Assembly (NCBI GenBank): GCA_016709335.1
Contig: JADJNC010000067.1
Span: 162,582 to 226,581, forward strand
Length of the DNA stretch: 64,000 nucleotides
From: Candidatus Propionivibrio dominans
GTDB taxonomy: Bacteria; Pseudomonadota; Gammaproteobacteria; Burkholderiales; Rhodocyclaceae
Reading direction: 5' to 3'
The notes under the pieces are model-generated. The model searched no databases. It was given only the letters and a program-made list of their open reading frames with translations, and had not been told where the DNA came from. Numbering within the stretch: the stretch's first letter is position 1; each line of letters opens with the position of its first letter. The position numbers and the translations under genes were made by a program. Positions 16,407 through 26,678 of the stretch are shown piece by piece.

Positions 16407-18053
16407 ATGATGATGCTCGATCGCATGAAACTAAAAACGAAAATTATCCTGCTGGTCGTGGCCGCACTGCTCGGCATGGTGGTTATCGCCAGCTTGTCTG
16501 CTTTTGCCACCAAACGTGACCTGACCGAGGGTCGCAAGGTGCTGATCAGGTCAATCATCGAGTCGGCGCATAACACGGCGGCTTTCTACCACGCGCAGGA
16601 GGTAGCCGGAGCGCTGACCCGTGAGCAGGCGCAGAAGGCCGTCATCGACACCCTGCTGGCGGCACGCTACGGTGGTGCCGACGGCAAGACAGAATATGTG
16701 TATGCGCTTACGATGGAGGGGGTTTTCGTCGCACACGTCAAAACCGAATTGATCGGCCAGAACGTGCTGGAGAAGCTTGTGGACGGGCAGGGACGGTTCA
16801 CGCTCAAGGACATTATCGCGGCGGCCAAGTCCGGCCCGGGCGGGGCTTTCGTCGATACTGCCTTTCCTCGTCCGGGCGAGAAGCTTGCTGTCGAAAAGCT
16901 GCAGTTTGCCAAACACTTCGCCCCCTGGAACTGGGTCATTGGTACCGGCGTGTACATGGATGATATTGACACCGAGTTCAATCACCGACTGGCCAAGGAC
17001 CTGACAGTGACCGGCGTGCTGCTGGCGGCGATCGCATTGCTTGGCTTTACCATTGCCCGCGGCGTGCTGCGCCAGGTCGGCGGCGAACCGGCTGAAGCCA
17101 TCGAGTTGATGACACGCGCGGCCAGCGGCGATCTGACCGTTGAAGTGCGCTCTGCCGCGAAAGGCAGCATGCTGGCCTCATTAGGCGAGATGGTGGGTGC
17201 GATACGCACCATGGTGTCGGAAATCAGCCACAGCTCGACCCGGCTTACGCAGGGCGCCGAAAGCATCAGCACCGCTTCGCGCGACGTGGCCATGGCCTCC
17301 GAAAGGCAATCCGATGCGACGCAGACGATGGCTGCAGCGATCGAAGAAATGACGGTCAGCATCAATCACATTTCCGACAGCGCGAAAGATACCCAGGAGA
17401 ACTCGCTCACCTCGGTCAGCCTGTCCGAGGATGGCTGTGGACGGGTTGAGAGCGCCACGCATGAAATCAGGGAGATTGCAACTCGCGTCAGCGACGCTTC
17501 AGGGCGCATTCGCAAGCTTGAGGAACGCGCCAACCAGATTTCCTCGATCGCCGGGGTGATCAAGGATATTGCCGGACAGACCAACCTGCTGGCGCTGAAC
17601 GCGGCCATCGAAGCGGCTCGGGCCGGCGAGCAGGGCCGTGGTTTTGCCGTGGTGGCCGATGAGGTACGCAAGCTGGCCGAGCGCACCTCGGCAGCGACGA
17701 TCGAGATCGAGCAGATGATAGCCGGCATTCAGTCGGATACCGTACAGGTGGTTGGGGTCATGGATGCGGCCTTGCCGCAGGTCGCTGCGGGTGTGGAGGC
17801 GGCCGAGGGGGCTGCTGAATCGCTGCGCATGATCAAGGATGGCGCTCAGACAACGCTGGAACGGATCCGCGAAGTGGCCGACTCAACCAAGGAACAAAGC
17901 ATCGCCAGCAACAGCATTGCACAGAAGGTCGAGGAAATTGCCTCGATGGTTGAAGAAACCAGTGCCGCCATGCACTCGACCGCAGAAACGGCCGACGAAC
18001 TTGAAAAGATTTCCAGCGAACTGACCCGGCTGATCAGCCGCTTCCGCTGCTGA
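16407..18053 (+). CDS. Methyl-accepting chemotaxis protein with single Cache sensor
   Basis: A transmembrane segment (about residues 12-33) is followed by a periplasmic sCache_2-type domain with [16 protein letters not shown] and [18 protein letters not shown], as in many pyruvate/short-acid receptors. A second membrane segment (198-217), a HAMP linker ([21 protein letters not shown]) and the signalling hairpin follow, with [20 protein letters not shown] near residue 394. Three ATGs in a row occur at the start, after AAGGAA. At 548 residues it is full length. It would signal to CheA/CheW, which are encoded elsewhere. The ligand is unknown. Confidence 0.93.
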   Translation: MMMLDRMKLKTKIILLVVAALLGMVVIASLSAFATKRDLTEGRKVLIRSIIESAHNTAAFYHAQEVAGALTREQAQKAVIDTLLAARYGGADGKTEYVYALTMEGVFVAHVKTELIGQNVLEKLVDGQGRFTLKDIIAAAKSGPGGAFVDTAFPRPGEKLAVEKLQFAKHFAPWNWVIGTGVYMDDIDTEFNHRLAKDLTVTGVLLAAIALLGFTIARGVLRQVGGEPAEAIELMTRAASGDLTVEVRSAAKGSMLASLGEMVGAIRTMVSEISHSSTRLTQGAESISTASRDVAMASERQSDATQTMAAAIEEMTVSINHISDSAKDTQENSLTSVSLSEDGCGRVESATHEIREIATRVSDASGRIRKLEERANQISSIAGVIKDIAGQTNLLALNAAIEAARAGEQGRGFAVVADEVRKLAERTSAATIEIEQMIAGIQSDTVQVVGVMDAALPQVAAGVEAAEGAAESLRMIKDGAQTTLERIREVADSTKEQSIASNSIAQKVEEIASMVEETSAAMHSTAETADELEKISSELTRLISRFRC

Positions 18054-18181
18054 GGGTAACACGTGTTTTTTTCCGAGGTGCAAGACGGTCCGTTTCGCTC
18101 AAGACCGAAAACACGGTTCGCAATTCAAAGGGCTTTTATTCGACTGTATTCGACTTGCATTTCGCGCTTCCGGATAACCAG

Positions 18182-18805
18182 ATGATTGTGCCCAGCGAAA
18201 AAAACAGCCCGGCCATGCAGCGCATCCTCACGCTCCTGGCGAGCATGTCGAATTTGTCGGCCAGCGACATATCCCGTGAAGCCTTTGTTGGCATCACTAC
18301 CCTGGCATGCGGCGGTTACCTGAAAGCACTTCGCACAAGTCGGCTCGTCCATGTCAGCGGATGGCGAAAGACAGGCAAAGGATTTGTGACTCCTCTGTTC
18401 AGCCTGGGTGATCGACCAGACCTTGCACGGCCCGAATTCAAGGATGCGGACAGGGATTCTGCCGGAATGAATCTGATCGTGGCCGCTTTGGAAAGGGCCG
18501 GAATGATGACCTATCTCGAAGTCGCGCAAGCGAGCGGGTTGTCGTCGAACACCATAAAAAACACACGCTATATGGATATTCTGGTCAAGCAGAAACGGAT
18601 TCATATCGCAGCCTGGCGCCGTAATCGTGCGGGACCATTGATTGCTGTTTATGCCGTGGGCTTTGGCAAGTCGGCTGAAAAACCTGCCCCGCTTTCACGA
18701 GCCGAGAGGTGTCGCCGGTGCCGTCAAAAGAAACGCGCCCTCTCGGACAACAGGGGCATTGCTGCTCAACTCTCGAAGATCCAGGGTATCCGCCCCGCCG
18801 GATGA
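18182..18805 (+). CDS. Unrecognised protein with two winged-helix-like segments
   Basis: I do not recognise a named family. Two similar segments resemble winged-helix domains: residues 12-70 (MQRILTLLASMSNLSASDIS, then LKALRTSRLVHVSGWRKTGKG) and 95-160 (IVAALERAGMMTYLEVAQAS, then LVKQKRIHIAAWRRNRAGP). Each ends in a beta-hairpin with W-R. The C-terminus, ERCRRCRQKKRALS, is very basic. Phage-type and transposon-type regulators often look like this. The start at ATG 18182 is preferred to TTG 18155. It stands alone between the chemoreceptor and an oppositely oriented HD-GYP gene. Confidence 0.6.
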   Translation: MIVPSEKNSPAMQRILTLLASMSNLSASDISREAFVGITTLACGGYLKALRTSRLVHVSGWRKTGKGFVTPLFSLGDRPDLARPEFKDADRDSAGMNLIVAALERAGMMTYLEVAQASGLSSNTIKNTRYMDILVKQKRIHIAAWRRNRAGPLIAVYAVGFGKSAEKPAPLSRAERCRRCRQKKRALSDNRGIAAQLSKIQGIRPAG

Positions 18806-18905
18806 AATTCAGGGAGGTATTCTTCTCTGCTTGCTGACTTGAACCCACTTCACAAAGATGGTGTTTTTCGGTGCACTGATGAACCGCTGACGAGCGACGA
18901 GCAGC

Positions 18906-20225
18906 TTACTCGCTCACGAACTGACGCACTTTTGTCAGCCAGACGCCAAAGCCGTTGTTCAGTCCGGCGGGAAGCATCGTCTCCCGACCGAACTGCTTGC
19001 GCTCGACCTCCCTGGACAAGGCCTTGAATTGCCATTCCAGCTCGTCGATCAGCACCGTCTGTTCCATGACGATTTCGGGATCGTCGCTTCCCGTCATGAC
19101 CAGGGCGTCTTCGAGCCGGCAAGGATCGAAGCCGGTTTCAAGCAGCATCATGCGCAGTCCATCGACGCGCTCGACGATAAAGGGGACTGCCGAAACATCG
19201 GCCGGCGTCAGCGTCTTGCGCAGCACGATCCAGTCTTCAAACAACTTCCCGGCCTGCGCGAGACGGGTCATCATGACCACCTCTTCCGGCGGCTGTACTG
19301 GCGGCAATTTCGAATCGCAGAAAAGCTGGCAGATGAGGGCGACCGCCTGGGCATCGTATTTCTTGCGATTCAGCCGCAATTTCATGTTTATCCGCTTGTC
19401 GGCGCCATCCCTTGCCAGCAGCGTGGCCGCAACTTCAGCGACGGCCAGATAGCGGGAGACCGTACCGATCTGCTCGCCAGACAGTCGATACGGGTAGCCG
19501 CTAGCGTCGAGCCGCTCGTGGTGTTGCAGCACGGCACTGGCCGTCTCCTGCGGAATTTCCGGAAAATCGCGCAGCATCAGGAAGCCGGTAATGGGATGCG
19601 TATAGAGATGGCGCCGCTCTTCGGCCGTCAGGCGATGCTCCGGCCTGAGAATGGCCGGGTCGATGCACAGCTCGCCAATGTCATGGAAAATGCCGGCCAG
19701 GGCCAAAGTCTGGAGGTCCTTGCGCGGCAACTTGCCGCCAATCCCCAGCACCGTGGAAATCATTGCCGTGATCAGTCCGTGCTGGAAGAGCTGCGGCCGA
19801 TCCGCCTGCATCACCGCGAGCTTCAGCATTAGTGGCGCAGGAAGCTGCAACTCGCCAAAGACGACTTGCAAGCGTTCCAGCGACCCGGGCTGGTCAAGCA
19901 GGGGCGTCAGCGACGGTACCCGGCGTGCCTCTTCGTAGCCCAGACTGACGAGTCTTGCGCTATCCAGGGGGTCGGCAATGCTGAGCGACTGCTCGATCGG
20001 TTTCAGCAGTTTGTGAGCAATGAGTCGCTCGTAAAACTTCCCGGTCAGCCTTGTTCCGGCGCTGACCAGCTTCATTCCGCTGCTGGCGTAAATATCCTCG
20101 CTGGCGAGGACTTCCCTTTGCTCGGCGACATCGGTCACCGCCTTGACGAAATGTGTATTCTCCTCAAGCAACTGCTCTGCAAGTTGCTGCGTTTTATCAA
20201 TCGGCTCGTTGAGGACGGGCGACAT
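18906..20225 (-). CDS. HD-GYP domain protein, second copy
   Basis: 439 residues. A roughly 140-residue N-terminal region of unknown fold precedes an HD-GYP domain with GIFHDIGELCIDPAIL (HD at residues 181-182) and HHERLDASGYP (235-245). Both catalytic signatures of c-di-GMP phosphodiesterases are present, although the DxGK-type motif after HD reads DIGEL, so the usual Lys is replaced by Glu. That may affect activity. A C-terminal extension of about 180 residues follows. It is unrelated in architecture to the HD-GYP protein at 2.3 kb. Confidence 0.85.
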   Translation of the reverse strand: MSPVLNEPIDKTQQLAEQLLEENTHFVKAVTDVAEQREVLASEDIYASSGMKLVSAGTRLTGKFYERLIAHKLLKPIEQSLSIADPLDSARLVSLGYEEARRVPSLTPLLDQPGSLERLQVVFGELQLPAPLMLKLAVMQADRPQLFQHGLITAMISTVLGIGGKLPRKDLQTLALAGIFHDIGELCIDPAILRPEHRLTAEERRHLYTHPITGFLMLRDFPEIPQETASAVLQHHERLDASGYPYRLSGEQIGTVSRYLAVAEVAATLLARDGADKRINMKLRLNRKKYDAQAVALICQLFCDSKLPPVQPPEEVVMMTRLAQAGKLFEDWIVLRKTLTPADVSAVPFIVERVDGLRMMLLETGFDPCRLEDALVMTGSDDPEIVMEQTVLIDELEWQFKALSREVERKQFGRETMLPAGLNNGFGVWLTKVRQFVSE

Positions 20226-20378
20226 GGAAATCAGCTTTCATTCGAGGAGGGGCGGGCAGTTCAGCGGGAACTGCCTGGTCAGGCCCTGGCCCATCAATGA
20301 CGAAATATTAACTCAAGCACAATGGAAAAGGCGCTCCGCCTTCAGGATTACGCCGATTCAACTCTGCAGGGCAAGCCA

Positions 20379-21139
20379 TTACACTGTTTCTGTGCCCAGA
20401 TTCTGGCGCTGCTGCCAGAGCAGAAAGGCCGCCCATGCCACTCCGGCAGAGATCGTCAGTGCGCCAAGCTTATGCACGACGAAGCCCCAGACCGGCGCGT
20501 TCTGCAACTGGCCGAAGCGCTCAAGGAGATAGATCCAGTCGTGCGGGCCCTCCTCGCCAGTATGCCCGCCGAGCATGATCAGTTGTGGATCCAGTGCGTC
20601 ATAAACGTAGGGGCAAGATCGAGAAAGCTGGCACCGAACCACCACAGGCAGACGGCGGCAGCAAAGTTGTCGCGGTTCCTGAGCACAAAAGCGATCGCCA
20701 GGCCGAGCGGCAAGGCAAGCTGAAAGAAACTGCCGCCGAGGATGGTGAGAAACTCGCCGAAGGGCAGGAACAACACATGACCGGCTTCATGGATCGGCAA
20801 CAGGATGTTGTGCATGAACGAGCCCCCGATTTCGCCGTCGCGATAATCCATGCCGATCAAGCGCCAGCCCCAGACGGCGATGAAGATTAGCGCTGCACAG
20901 CGGGAATAAAAAACCGCCGGCGCCATGCGCGCCTGCGGCGTCAGCAGCGCGGCAGGAAAAGCGCTCGCTGCTTCAACGGTCGATGATTGTTGTGCAGCCA
21001 CTTCACCCAACTCAAGCTCGGCCTGCGCGTCTTCCCACTTCTGGAAATAAATGTCACAGACCGGACACTGCCCGTCAGCCGGCATGGCCTGTGCCGGTCT
21101 GTAGCCGCATTTTGGGCAGCGGTAAAAAACGCGAGTCAT
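20379..21139 (-). pseudogene. Zinc-ribbon membrane protein with HEAGH motif, one frameshift
   Basis: The N-terminus (FYRCPKCGYRPAQAMPADGQCPVCDIYF) is a four-cysteine zinc ribbon. Four to five membrane segments follow, the second bearing PIHEAGHVLF, the HExxH signature of metalloproteases. The frame breaks near 20606, in a run of four G on the plus strand. One additional base there continues the protein as APYVYDALDPQLIMLGGHTG and a last membrane helix ending near 20379. The corrected length is about 253 residues. It could be an M50-like protease or a non-enzymatic membrane protein. The function is not known. Confidence 0.65.
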
Positions 21140-21168
21140 TGCAAGCCGTATTCAGTTAAAAGTAAACA

Positions 21169-21240
21169 GCGAACCACCAAGACACCAAGTTCACCAAGGG
21201 GGCACCAAGTTAAAGCTTGATGAACTTTGTCATTTGCTTG
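21169..21240. repeat. Dispersed repeat, ACCACCAAG family, copy 2
   Basis: GCGAACCACCAAGACACCAA is followed by TTCACCAAG and GGCACCAAG, then a degenerate returning arm (GAACTTTGTCATTTG, CTGGCGGTG). It is a partial member of the family also found at 7163, 40966 and 42049. Confidence 0.6.
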
Positions 21241-21274
21241 ACCTGGCGGTGAGGCATTTGTCATTGACTGCCTG

Positions 21275-22804
21275 CTAGCGGCGACGTGAGCCGCCAAGAA
21301 TCGAACCGAGTACCCCACGGATGATTTCGCGTCCGACCTGCGAGCCGATGGCGCGTGCTGCGCTCTTGGCGGCGGCTTCCATCACCGAGTCACCGCCCTT
21401 GTTGCGCCCGCCGCTGCCCGAGCTGCCACCGATGATGTCCCCCAGGCCACCGAACCAGCCACCGCCGGAAGCCGGTGCCTGCTCGCTCGTGGGTGCCGGT
21501 GCCGGGGCCTGTGGCGGCGCTGTGGTGTCTGCTGGCTTGCCTTTCAGTTTCTCGAAGGCCGACTCGCGATCAAGCGTCTTTTCATAAACGCCATAGACCA
21601 GCGAGGCCTTGATCACGGCCTGCCGTTCCTCAGCCGTCAGCGGGCCGATACGCGAGGCCGGCGGCAGGATGAAGGCACGCTCGACGACATTCGGTCGCCC
21701 CTTTTCGTCGAGGAAGGAAATCAGCGCCTCGCCGACGCCGAGTTCGGTAATCGCCGCTGCCGCATCGAAGACCGGATTCGGGCGCAGCGTTTCGGCAGCC
21801 GTTTTTACCGCCTTCTGGTCGCGCGGCGTAAAAGCCCGTAGCGCATGCTGTACGCGGTTGCCGAGCTGGCCGAGTACGGTGTCGGGAATATCCAGCGGAT
21901 TCTGCGTCACGAAATAGACGCCGACGCCCTTGGAACGGATCAGCCGTACCACCTGCTCGATTTTTTCCAGCAGCGCCGGTGGCGCTTCGTTGAACAGCAG
22001 GTGCGCCTCGTCGAAGAAGAACACCAGCTTCGGCTTGTCCACATCGCCGACTTCGGGCAGGTGCTCGAACAGTTCGGAGAGCAGCCAGAGCAGGAAGGTT
22101 GAGTAAAGACGTGGCGATGACATCAGCTTGTCGGCAGCAAGAACGTTGATGATGCCCTTGCCATTGTCGGTCTGCATCAGGTCGTTGATGTCGAGCATCG
22201 GCTCGCCGAAAAAAATATCGCCGCCCTGCTCGCCCAGCGTCAGCAAACCGCGCTGGATGGCGCCGATCGACGCTGCCGATACGTTGCCGTATTCGGTGGT
22301 AAAGGATTTGGCGTTTTCGCCAACGTGCTGCACCATGGCCCGCAGATCCTTGAGGTCGAGCAGAAGCAGGCCCTTGTCGTCGGCGATCTTGAACACCAGT
22401 TGCAAGACGCCGGCCTGCGTATCGTTGAGCGCCAATAGCCGCGCCAGCAGGATCGGCCCCATGTCCGAAATCGTCGTGTGTACCGGATGCCCCTGCTCGC
22501 CGCTCACATCCCAGAAGGCCGCCGGAAACTTTGTTGGCTTCCAATCGCTCACCGACAGCGATTGCAGGCGCTGCTTGAGTTTCGGGCTGTCGACGCCGGG
22601 CGCTGCCAGACCGGAAAGGTCGCCCTTGACGTCGGCCATGAAAACCGGAACGCCGATGCTGGAAAACCGCTCGGCCAGCACTTGCAGGGTGATCGTCTTG
22701 CCGGTACCGGTCGCGCCGGTAATCAGTCCATGGCGGTTGGCCAGTGCGGGAAGAAGTCCCAGATCGGTCTGTTCGTGCCTGGCAACGACAAGGGGTTCAA
22801 TCAT
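21275..22804 (-). CDS. HerA-like ATPase, DUF853 family (YjgR-like)
   Basis: 509 residues. A Walker A (GATGTGKT, near residue 30) and Walker B ([12 protein letters not shown], near 258) lie in a HerA/VirB4-type P-loop domain, with the DUF853 signatures [11 protein letters not shown] and [21 protein letters not shown] Pro/Gly-rich linker leads to a C-terminal segment with [27 protein letters not shown], a conserved amphipathic tail. Members are predicted ATPases of unproven function. It is divergent from yebC. Length and ends match the family. Confidence 0.9.
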   Translation of the reverse strand: MIEPLVVARHEQTDLGLLPALANRHGLITGATGTGKTITLQVLAERFSSIGVPVFMADVKGDLSGLAAPGVDSPKLKQRLQSLSVSDWKPTKFPAAFWDVSGEQGHPVHTTISDMGPILLARLLALNDTQAGVLQLVFKIADDKGLLLLDLKDLRAMVQHVGENAKSFTTEYGNVSAASIGAIQRGLLTLGEQGGDIFFGEPMLDINDLMQTDNGKGIINVLAADKLMSSPRLYSTFLLWLLSELFEHLPEVGDVDKPKLVFFFDEAHLLFNEAPPALLEKIEQVVRLIRSKGVGVYFVTQNPLDIPDTVLGQLGNRVQHALRAFTPRDQKAVKTAAETLRPNPVFDAAAAITELGVGEALISFLDEKGRPNVVERAFILPPASRIGPLTAEERQAVIKASLVYGVYEKTLDRESAFEKLKGKPADTTAPPQAPAPAPTSEQAPASGGGWFGGLGDIIGGSSGSGGRNKGGDSVMEAAAKSAARAIGSQVGREIIRGVLGSILGGSRRR

Positions 22805-22942
22805 GAGTCACTCCGGTAAAAGGGTCAGTCGAGAGATGTTAGAATGCGCGGCTTGATCAGCAAGCGATTTTATCAATTATCCGCAGCAGTTCTGGTTATT
22901 CCGTCAGGGCCGTTGCAAACGCTGTACCGACAAGAGGTTAGC

Positions 22943-23668
22943 ATGGCCGGACATTCAAAGTGGGCGAACATCCAGCACCGCAAAGGGCGCCAGGATGAAA
23001 AACGCGGCGCGACATTCTCCAAGATCGCCAAGGAAATTACCGTAGCCGCCAAGATGGGCGGCGGCGACCCGGGGTTCAACCCGCGTTTGCGTCTGGCGAT
23101 CGACAAGGGCAAGGGGGTCAACATGCCCAAGGACAAGATCGACAACGCCATCAAGAAGGGCACCGGCGAGCTCGAAGGCGTCGATTACATCGAAATCCGC
23201 TACGAGGGTTATGGCATCGGCGGCGCCGCAGTGATGGTCGACTGCCTGACCGACAACCGCACGCGCACCGTTGCCGAAGTCCGCCATGCGTTCAACAAGT
23301 ACGGCGGCAACATGGGTACCGACGGCTGCGTGGCTTTCCAGTTTACACATTGCGGCCAACTGCTTTTTGCTCCCGGCACCGACGAAGCGGCGCTGATGGA
23401 CGCCGCCATCGAAGCCGGCGCCGACGACGTGCTGAGCAACGACGACGGCTCGATCGAAGTCATCACCCCGCCCAACGACTACATGAGCGTCAAGGAAGCC
23501 CTGGCCGCCGCCGGCTTTAACGCCGAGTTCGGGCAGGTGACGATGAAGGCCGGGAACGAAACCGAGTTGACCGGCGACGACGCCGTGCGCATGCAGAAGC
23601 TGATCGACGTGCTGGAAAGCCTCGACGATGTGCAGGAGGTTTATACCAGCGTGGTGCTTGACGAATAA
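22943..23668 (+). CDS. YebC/PmpR (TACO1-like) regulatory protein
   Basis: The 241-residue protein begins [20 protein letters not shown], the universal YebC start. It runs through [16 protein letters not shown] and [16 protein letters not shown] to a C-terminal [17 protein letters not shown] 22943 is chosen because it starts this motif and follows AAGAGG. YebC proteins act in translation of proline-rich stretches and/or as DNA-binding regulators. In most relatives yebC adjoins ruvC; here a FecR-domain gene and a transporter gene separate them. Confidence 0.95.
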   Translation: MAGHSKWANIQHRKGRQDEKRGATFSKIAKEITVAAKMGGGDPGFNPRLRLAIDKGKGVNMPKDKIDNAIKKGTGELEGVDYIEIRYEGYGIGGAAVMVDCLTDNRTRTVAEVRHAFNKYGGNMGTDGCVAFQFTHCGQLLFAPGTDEAALMDAAIEAGADDVLSNDDGSIEVITPPNDYMSVKEALAAAGFNAEFGQVTMKAGNETELTGDDAVRMQKLIDVLESLDDVQEVYTSVVLDE

Positions 23669-23904
23669 GCTCTCAGCGAGCTTGACTGGTCGATACGGCG
23701 CTCCGGCGCCGTTTCTGTTCTGGCCTCCACTTGATAATCGTTATGATCTCCCCGATGGAAAACAGGAGCATAGCCGTTCTCAACCCTGAACCGACGTACA
23801 GCCATTGTGAAACAAAGTGTGTCAACCGTCAGACCAAACGCCATCTCGTTCGTTAAGTGGTTCTACAGGCCAATTGAAAGCCGAACCAAACTGGACGGAA
23901 ACAG

Positions 23905-26481
23905 ATGGAAAGCCCGCTTATCTCCCCACGCCCCTGGCACCTCCTGCTTGCCCTGCTGGCCTGCGCGCTCTTTCTCGTTGCGCCGGCCCAGGCCGATCCG
24001 GCGGGTCGCATCGGGCGCATTGCCTGGCTCTCTGGTCCGGGTGCCGTCAATCTGTACAACCCCAACACCGGCGAGTCGTACAGCGCTGCAATCAACCAGC
24101 CGCTGACCAGCGGCGATACACTGACCACCGTTGCCGGCTCCCGGGCCGAGATCCAGATCGGCTCGATGAGCGTACGCCTCGATTCGGGCAGCATGCTGGA
24201 AATTGCCCGGATCGACGATGACCAGGTTCGCCTTTATCTGAACGAAGGCCGGGCCATCGTCAAACTGCCATCGCGTGAAGTTGTGCGCGACTTCGAACTG
24301 GTCACACGCAACGGTCGATTCGGCGCTCGTGACGCCGGTGTCTATCGCTTTGACGCCGATTCCGGCAGTTCAAGCGCCACGGCCTACTTTGGCACGCTGC
24401 ATTTTGAGGCCAGTGACAGCTCACTCGATATCGGCGCCGGTCAAAGCGCCCAATTCTGGCAACAAGGTGACGGACAAACCCGCTATCGCCTGTCGAACGC
24501 CGTCAACGACGACTTTACCGAATGGAGTGTCACGCGCGACAGGCGTCCGACGGCAAACACCTACGCGCGTTACGTCTCGCCTGAAATGACCGGCGCCGAA
24601 GATCTCGACGCCTACGGCAACTGGTCGGAGAACGCCGAATATGGCGCCATCTGGACACCGCGTGCCGTCGCTGCCGACTGGGCGCCTTACCGTAGCGGGC
24701 ACTGGGTCTGGGTCGCGCCATGGGGCTGGAACTGGGTAGGCTATGAACCGTGGGGTTTTGCGCCCTTCCATTACGGCCGCTGGGTGCACCACCACGGGAG
24801 ATGGGGCTGGGTTCCGGGCGCACGGATTGCACGACCGGTTTACGCGCCGGCCATGGTGGCCTGGATTGGAACGCCCGGCATAGGGGCATCGATTGCCATC
24901 GGCAGCCGCCCCAACGTCGGCTGGTTCCCGCTCGCCCCGCACGAAGTCTATGTGCCGGCTTATCGCAGCAGCGCGAACTACATACGCAACGTCAATATCA
25001 CGCACGTCAACAACATCAGCAACGTAACGAACATCGTCAACAACCCGCAGGCGGTGGTTCAGCAGACGCATTACAGGCATCGCCAACTGCCGCAAGCGGT
25101 GACAGTCGTTCCTGCCGATGTCGTTGCGCATCGTCGCCCAGTCGCGCCTGCAGCGCTTTCTCCGGGAGATCATCGCTCTCTGCGTGATCAGCCGGTGCAG
25201 GCCCTGGCTCCGGTTGCTGCGCCGCCGGCCGCTGCCCAGAGCGGAACAAATAGCCGGCAGGAGCGCCCGAACCAGGCATTTACTCGCCGCGATAACGAGC
25301 GACAGGGGCCACCACCAGCCATCCCGGCAGCACCAGGTCGCGCCAACATCAATCCACCGTCCGCTTCGACAACACCGCAAGTTCCTCTCACGACACTGCA
25401 ACAAGGTGAACGGCCAATGCCTGAAACTGTCAGGCCGGCCCCCCAGCAGAGACCCGAAACCCTGGCGCCAGTTCGACAGAATGCCGCCGCCCCGGCTTCC
25501 GGTATGCAGACCATGCCACAGGTCGACACGCAGAACCGGCAGGAAAGACCTGAGCGTCCAGGCCAACCCTTGGTCCGGCGTGATCGCGAACAACAGGAGC
25601 CACCGGTTAGCGCCCCGGCAGCGCCCGGAAACCGTAATGGCAATCCGCAGGCCGTCCCGGCAGCGCCTCAAGTTCCCGCCACCCCGCTGCAACAGGCCGA
25701 AAGGCCAATGCCAGAAACCGTGAGGCCGGCCACTCTGTCAAGACCCGAAGTGATGGCGCCAGTTCGACAGAATGCTGCCGCCCCGGCTTCCGGTATGCAG
25801 ACCCTGCCACAAGTCGACACACAGAACCGGCAGGAGCGCCAGGACCGTCCAGGCCAACCCCCGGCGTGGCGGGAACGCCAGCAACAGGAAGCACAGGTCA
25901 CCGCTCCGGCCGCTCCAGGAAGCCGCAACACCACGCCGCCGGCACTTGCGCCGGTACCTCAAGCCCCTGCTGCCCCGCAACGCTACGAGCGGCCGCAGCC
26001 TGAAAGCGTGCGGACTGTACCGCAGTCGAGGCCCGAACCGATGGTGTACGCGCCGCCAGCCGCGAGAAACCGGGAGGTGATTCCACCGCTGCCGGCACCT
26101 CAATCCCCGGCCTTCGCACCGCAACGCAACGAGCGGCCAATTCCTGAAGTCGTACGTCCTGTACCGCAGTCGAGGCCCGAGCCGTTCGAAGCACGTACCC
26201 AGGATCGCAACTACCGCCGCGACGAACCGGCCATGATTTCGCCGCAGCGTGCCGCGCGCATCGAGCCGCCGCCGCAACAGTTCAGACAGGCCGCTCCAGC
26301 ACGCATCGAAACACCGCCACCGATGCTGCGCGAAACCCGCCAGGAAGCGCCGCGTGAAATCATGCGCCCGGCCGAACCACGCAGCGAGGCAAGAACCCAG
26401 AATCAGGGAGATCGCCGGCGAGCCGGACAGAATGACCAGGAGAAACAGCGGCATCAACGTGAGCAAGCGGAAAATCGCTGA
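23905..26481 (+). CDS. FecR-domain/DUF6600 protein with Pro/Gln-rich repeat tail
   Basis: A signal peptide (residues 9-31, LLLALLACALFLVAPAQA) is followed by a FecR-like beta-domain (about 60-160, SGDTLTTVAGSRAEIQIGSM). Next comes a DUF6600 region (about 235-330) with repeated Trp motifs such as GHWVWVAPWGWNWVGYEPWG and WVHHHGRWGWVPG. From about residue 420 to the end it is Pro/Gln/Arg-rich and repetitive. It is exported and probably attached to the envelope. No FecI sigma factor or TonB receptor is nearby, so it is not a classical FecR regulator. 858 residues. Confidence 0.8.
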   Translation: MESPLISPRPWHLLLALLACALFLVAPAQADPAGRIGRIAWLSGPGAVNLYNPNTGESYSAAINQPLTSGDTLTTVAGSRAEIQIGSMSVRLDSGSMLEIARIDDDQVRLYLNEGRAIVKLPSREVVRDFELVTRNGRFGARDAGVYRFDADSGSSSATAYFGTLHFEASDSSLDIGAGQSAQFWQQGDGQTRYRLSNAVNDDFTEWSVTRDRRPTANTYARYVSPEMTGAEDLDAYGNWSENAEYGAIWTPRAVAADWAPYRSGHWVWVAPWGWNWVGYEPWGFAPFHYGRWVHHHGRWGWVPGARIARPVYAPAMVAWIGTPGIGASIAIGSRPNVGWFPLAPHEVYVPAYRSSANYIRNVNITHVNNISNVTNIVNNPQAVVQQTHYRHRQLPQAVTVVPADVVAHRRPVAPAALSPGDHRSLRDQPVQALAPVAAPPAAAQSGTNSRQERPNQAFTRRDNERQGPPPAIPAAPGRANINPPSASTTPQVPLTTLQQGERPMPETVRPAPQQRPETLAPVRQNAAAPASGMQTMPQVDTQNRQERPERPGQPLVRRDREQQEPPVSAPAAPGNRNGNPQAVPAAPQVPATPLQQAERPMPETVRPATLSRPEVMAPVRQNAAAPASGMQTLPQVDTQNRQERQDRPGQPPAWRERQQQEAQVTAPAAPGSRNTTPPALAPVPQAPAAPQRYERPQPESVRTVPQSRPEPMVYAPPAARNREVIPPLPAPQSPAFAPQRNERPIPEVVRPVPQSRPEPFEARTQDRNYRRDEPAMISPQRAARIEPPPQQFRQAAPARIETPPPMLRETRQEAPREIMRPAEPRSEARTQNQGDRRRAGQNDQEKQRHQREQAENR
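25411..26180 (+). repeat. In-frame repeats of about 291 bp in the FecR/DUF6600 gene
   Basis: The block starting RPMPETVRP at 25411 recurs at 25702 with the same internal sequence VRQNAAAPASGMQT and VDTQNRQER, a period of about 97 residues. Two further degenerate units begin RPQPESVR (near 25990) and RPIPEVVR (near 26130). The unit probably expands by recombination. Confidence 0.75.
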
Positions 26482-26483
26482 AC

Positions 26484-26521
26484 TATCCCGCCGGCGAAGC
26501 CGGGCCTCGGGCCACGGAATA
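26484..26521. repeat. REP-like repeat fragment
   Basis: CCCGCCGGCGAAGCCGGGCC followed by TCGGGCCACGG. It resembles the tail of the copies at 3672 and 8177. Confidence 0.45.
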
Positions 26522-26678
26522 TTTGAGATGTATGCATACGTCAGCTCTGCGGGAGCAGCGCCGGGGAGGAGGGCTTACGCTGTTTGCATCACGCTGAACT
26601 GTGGTTTCATGGATAAATGCACCTCAGTGCTTAAGCACGAACCCGATATACTGTCGGCTTATCCAGCAAGCCGATGCC

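Noticed and set aside
18054-18100. Terminator after the chemoreceptor gene
   Set aside because: AACACGTGTT plus T's is only a self-complementary decamer with no loop; too weak to call.
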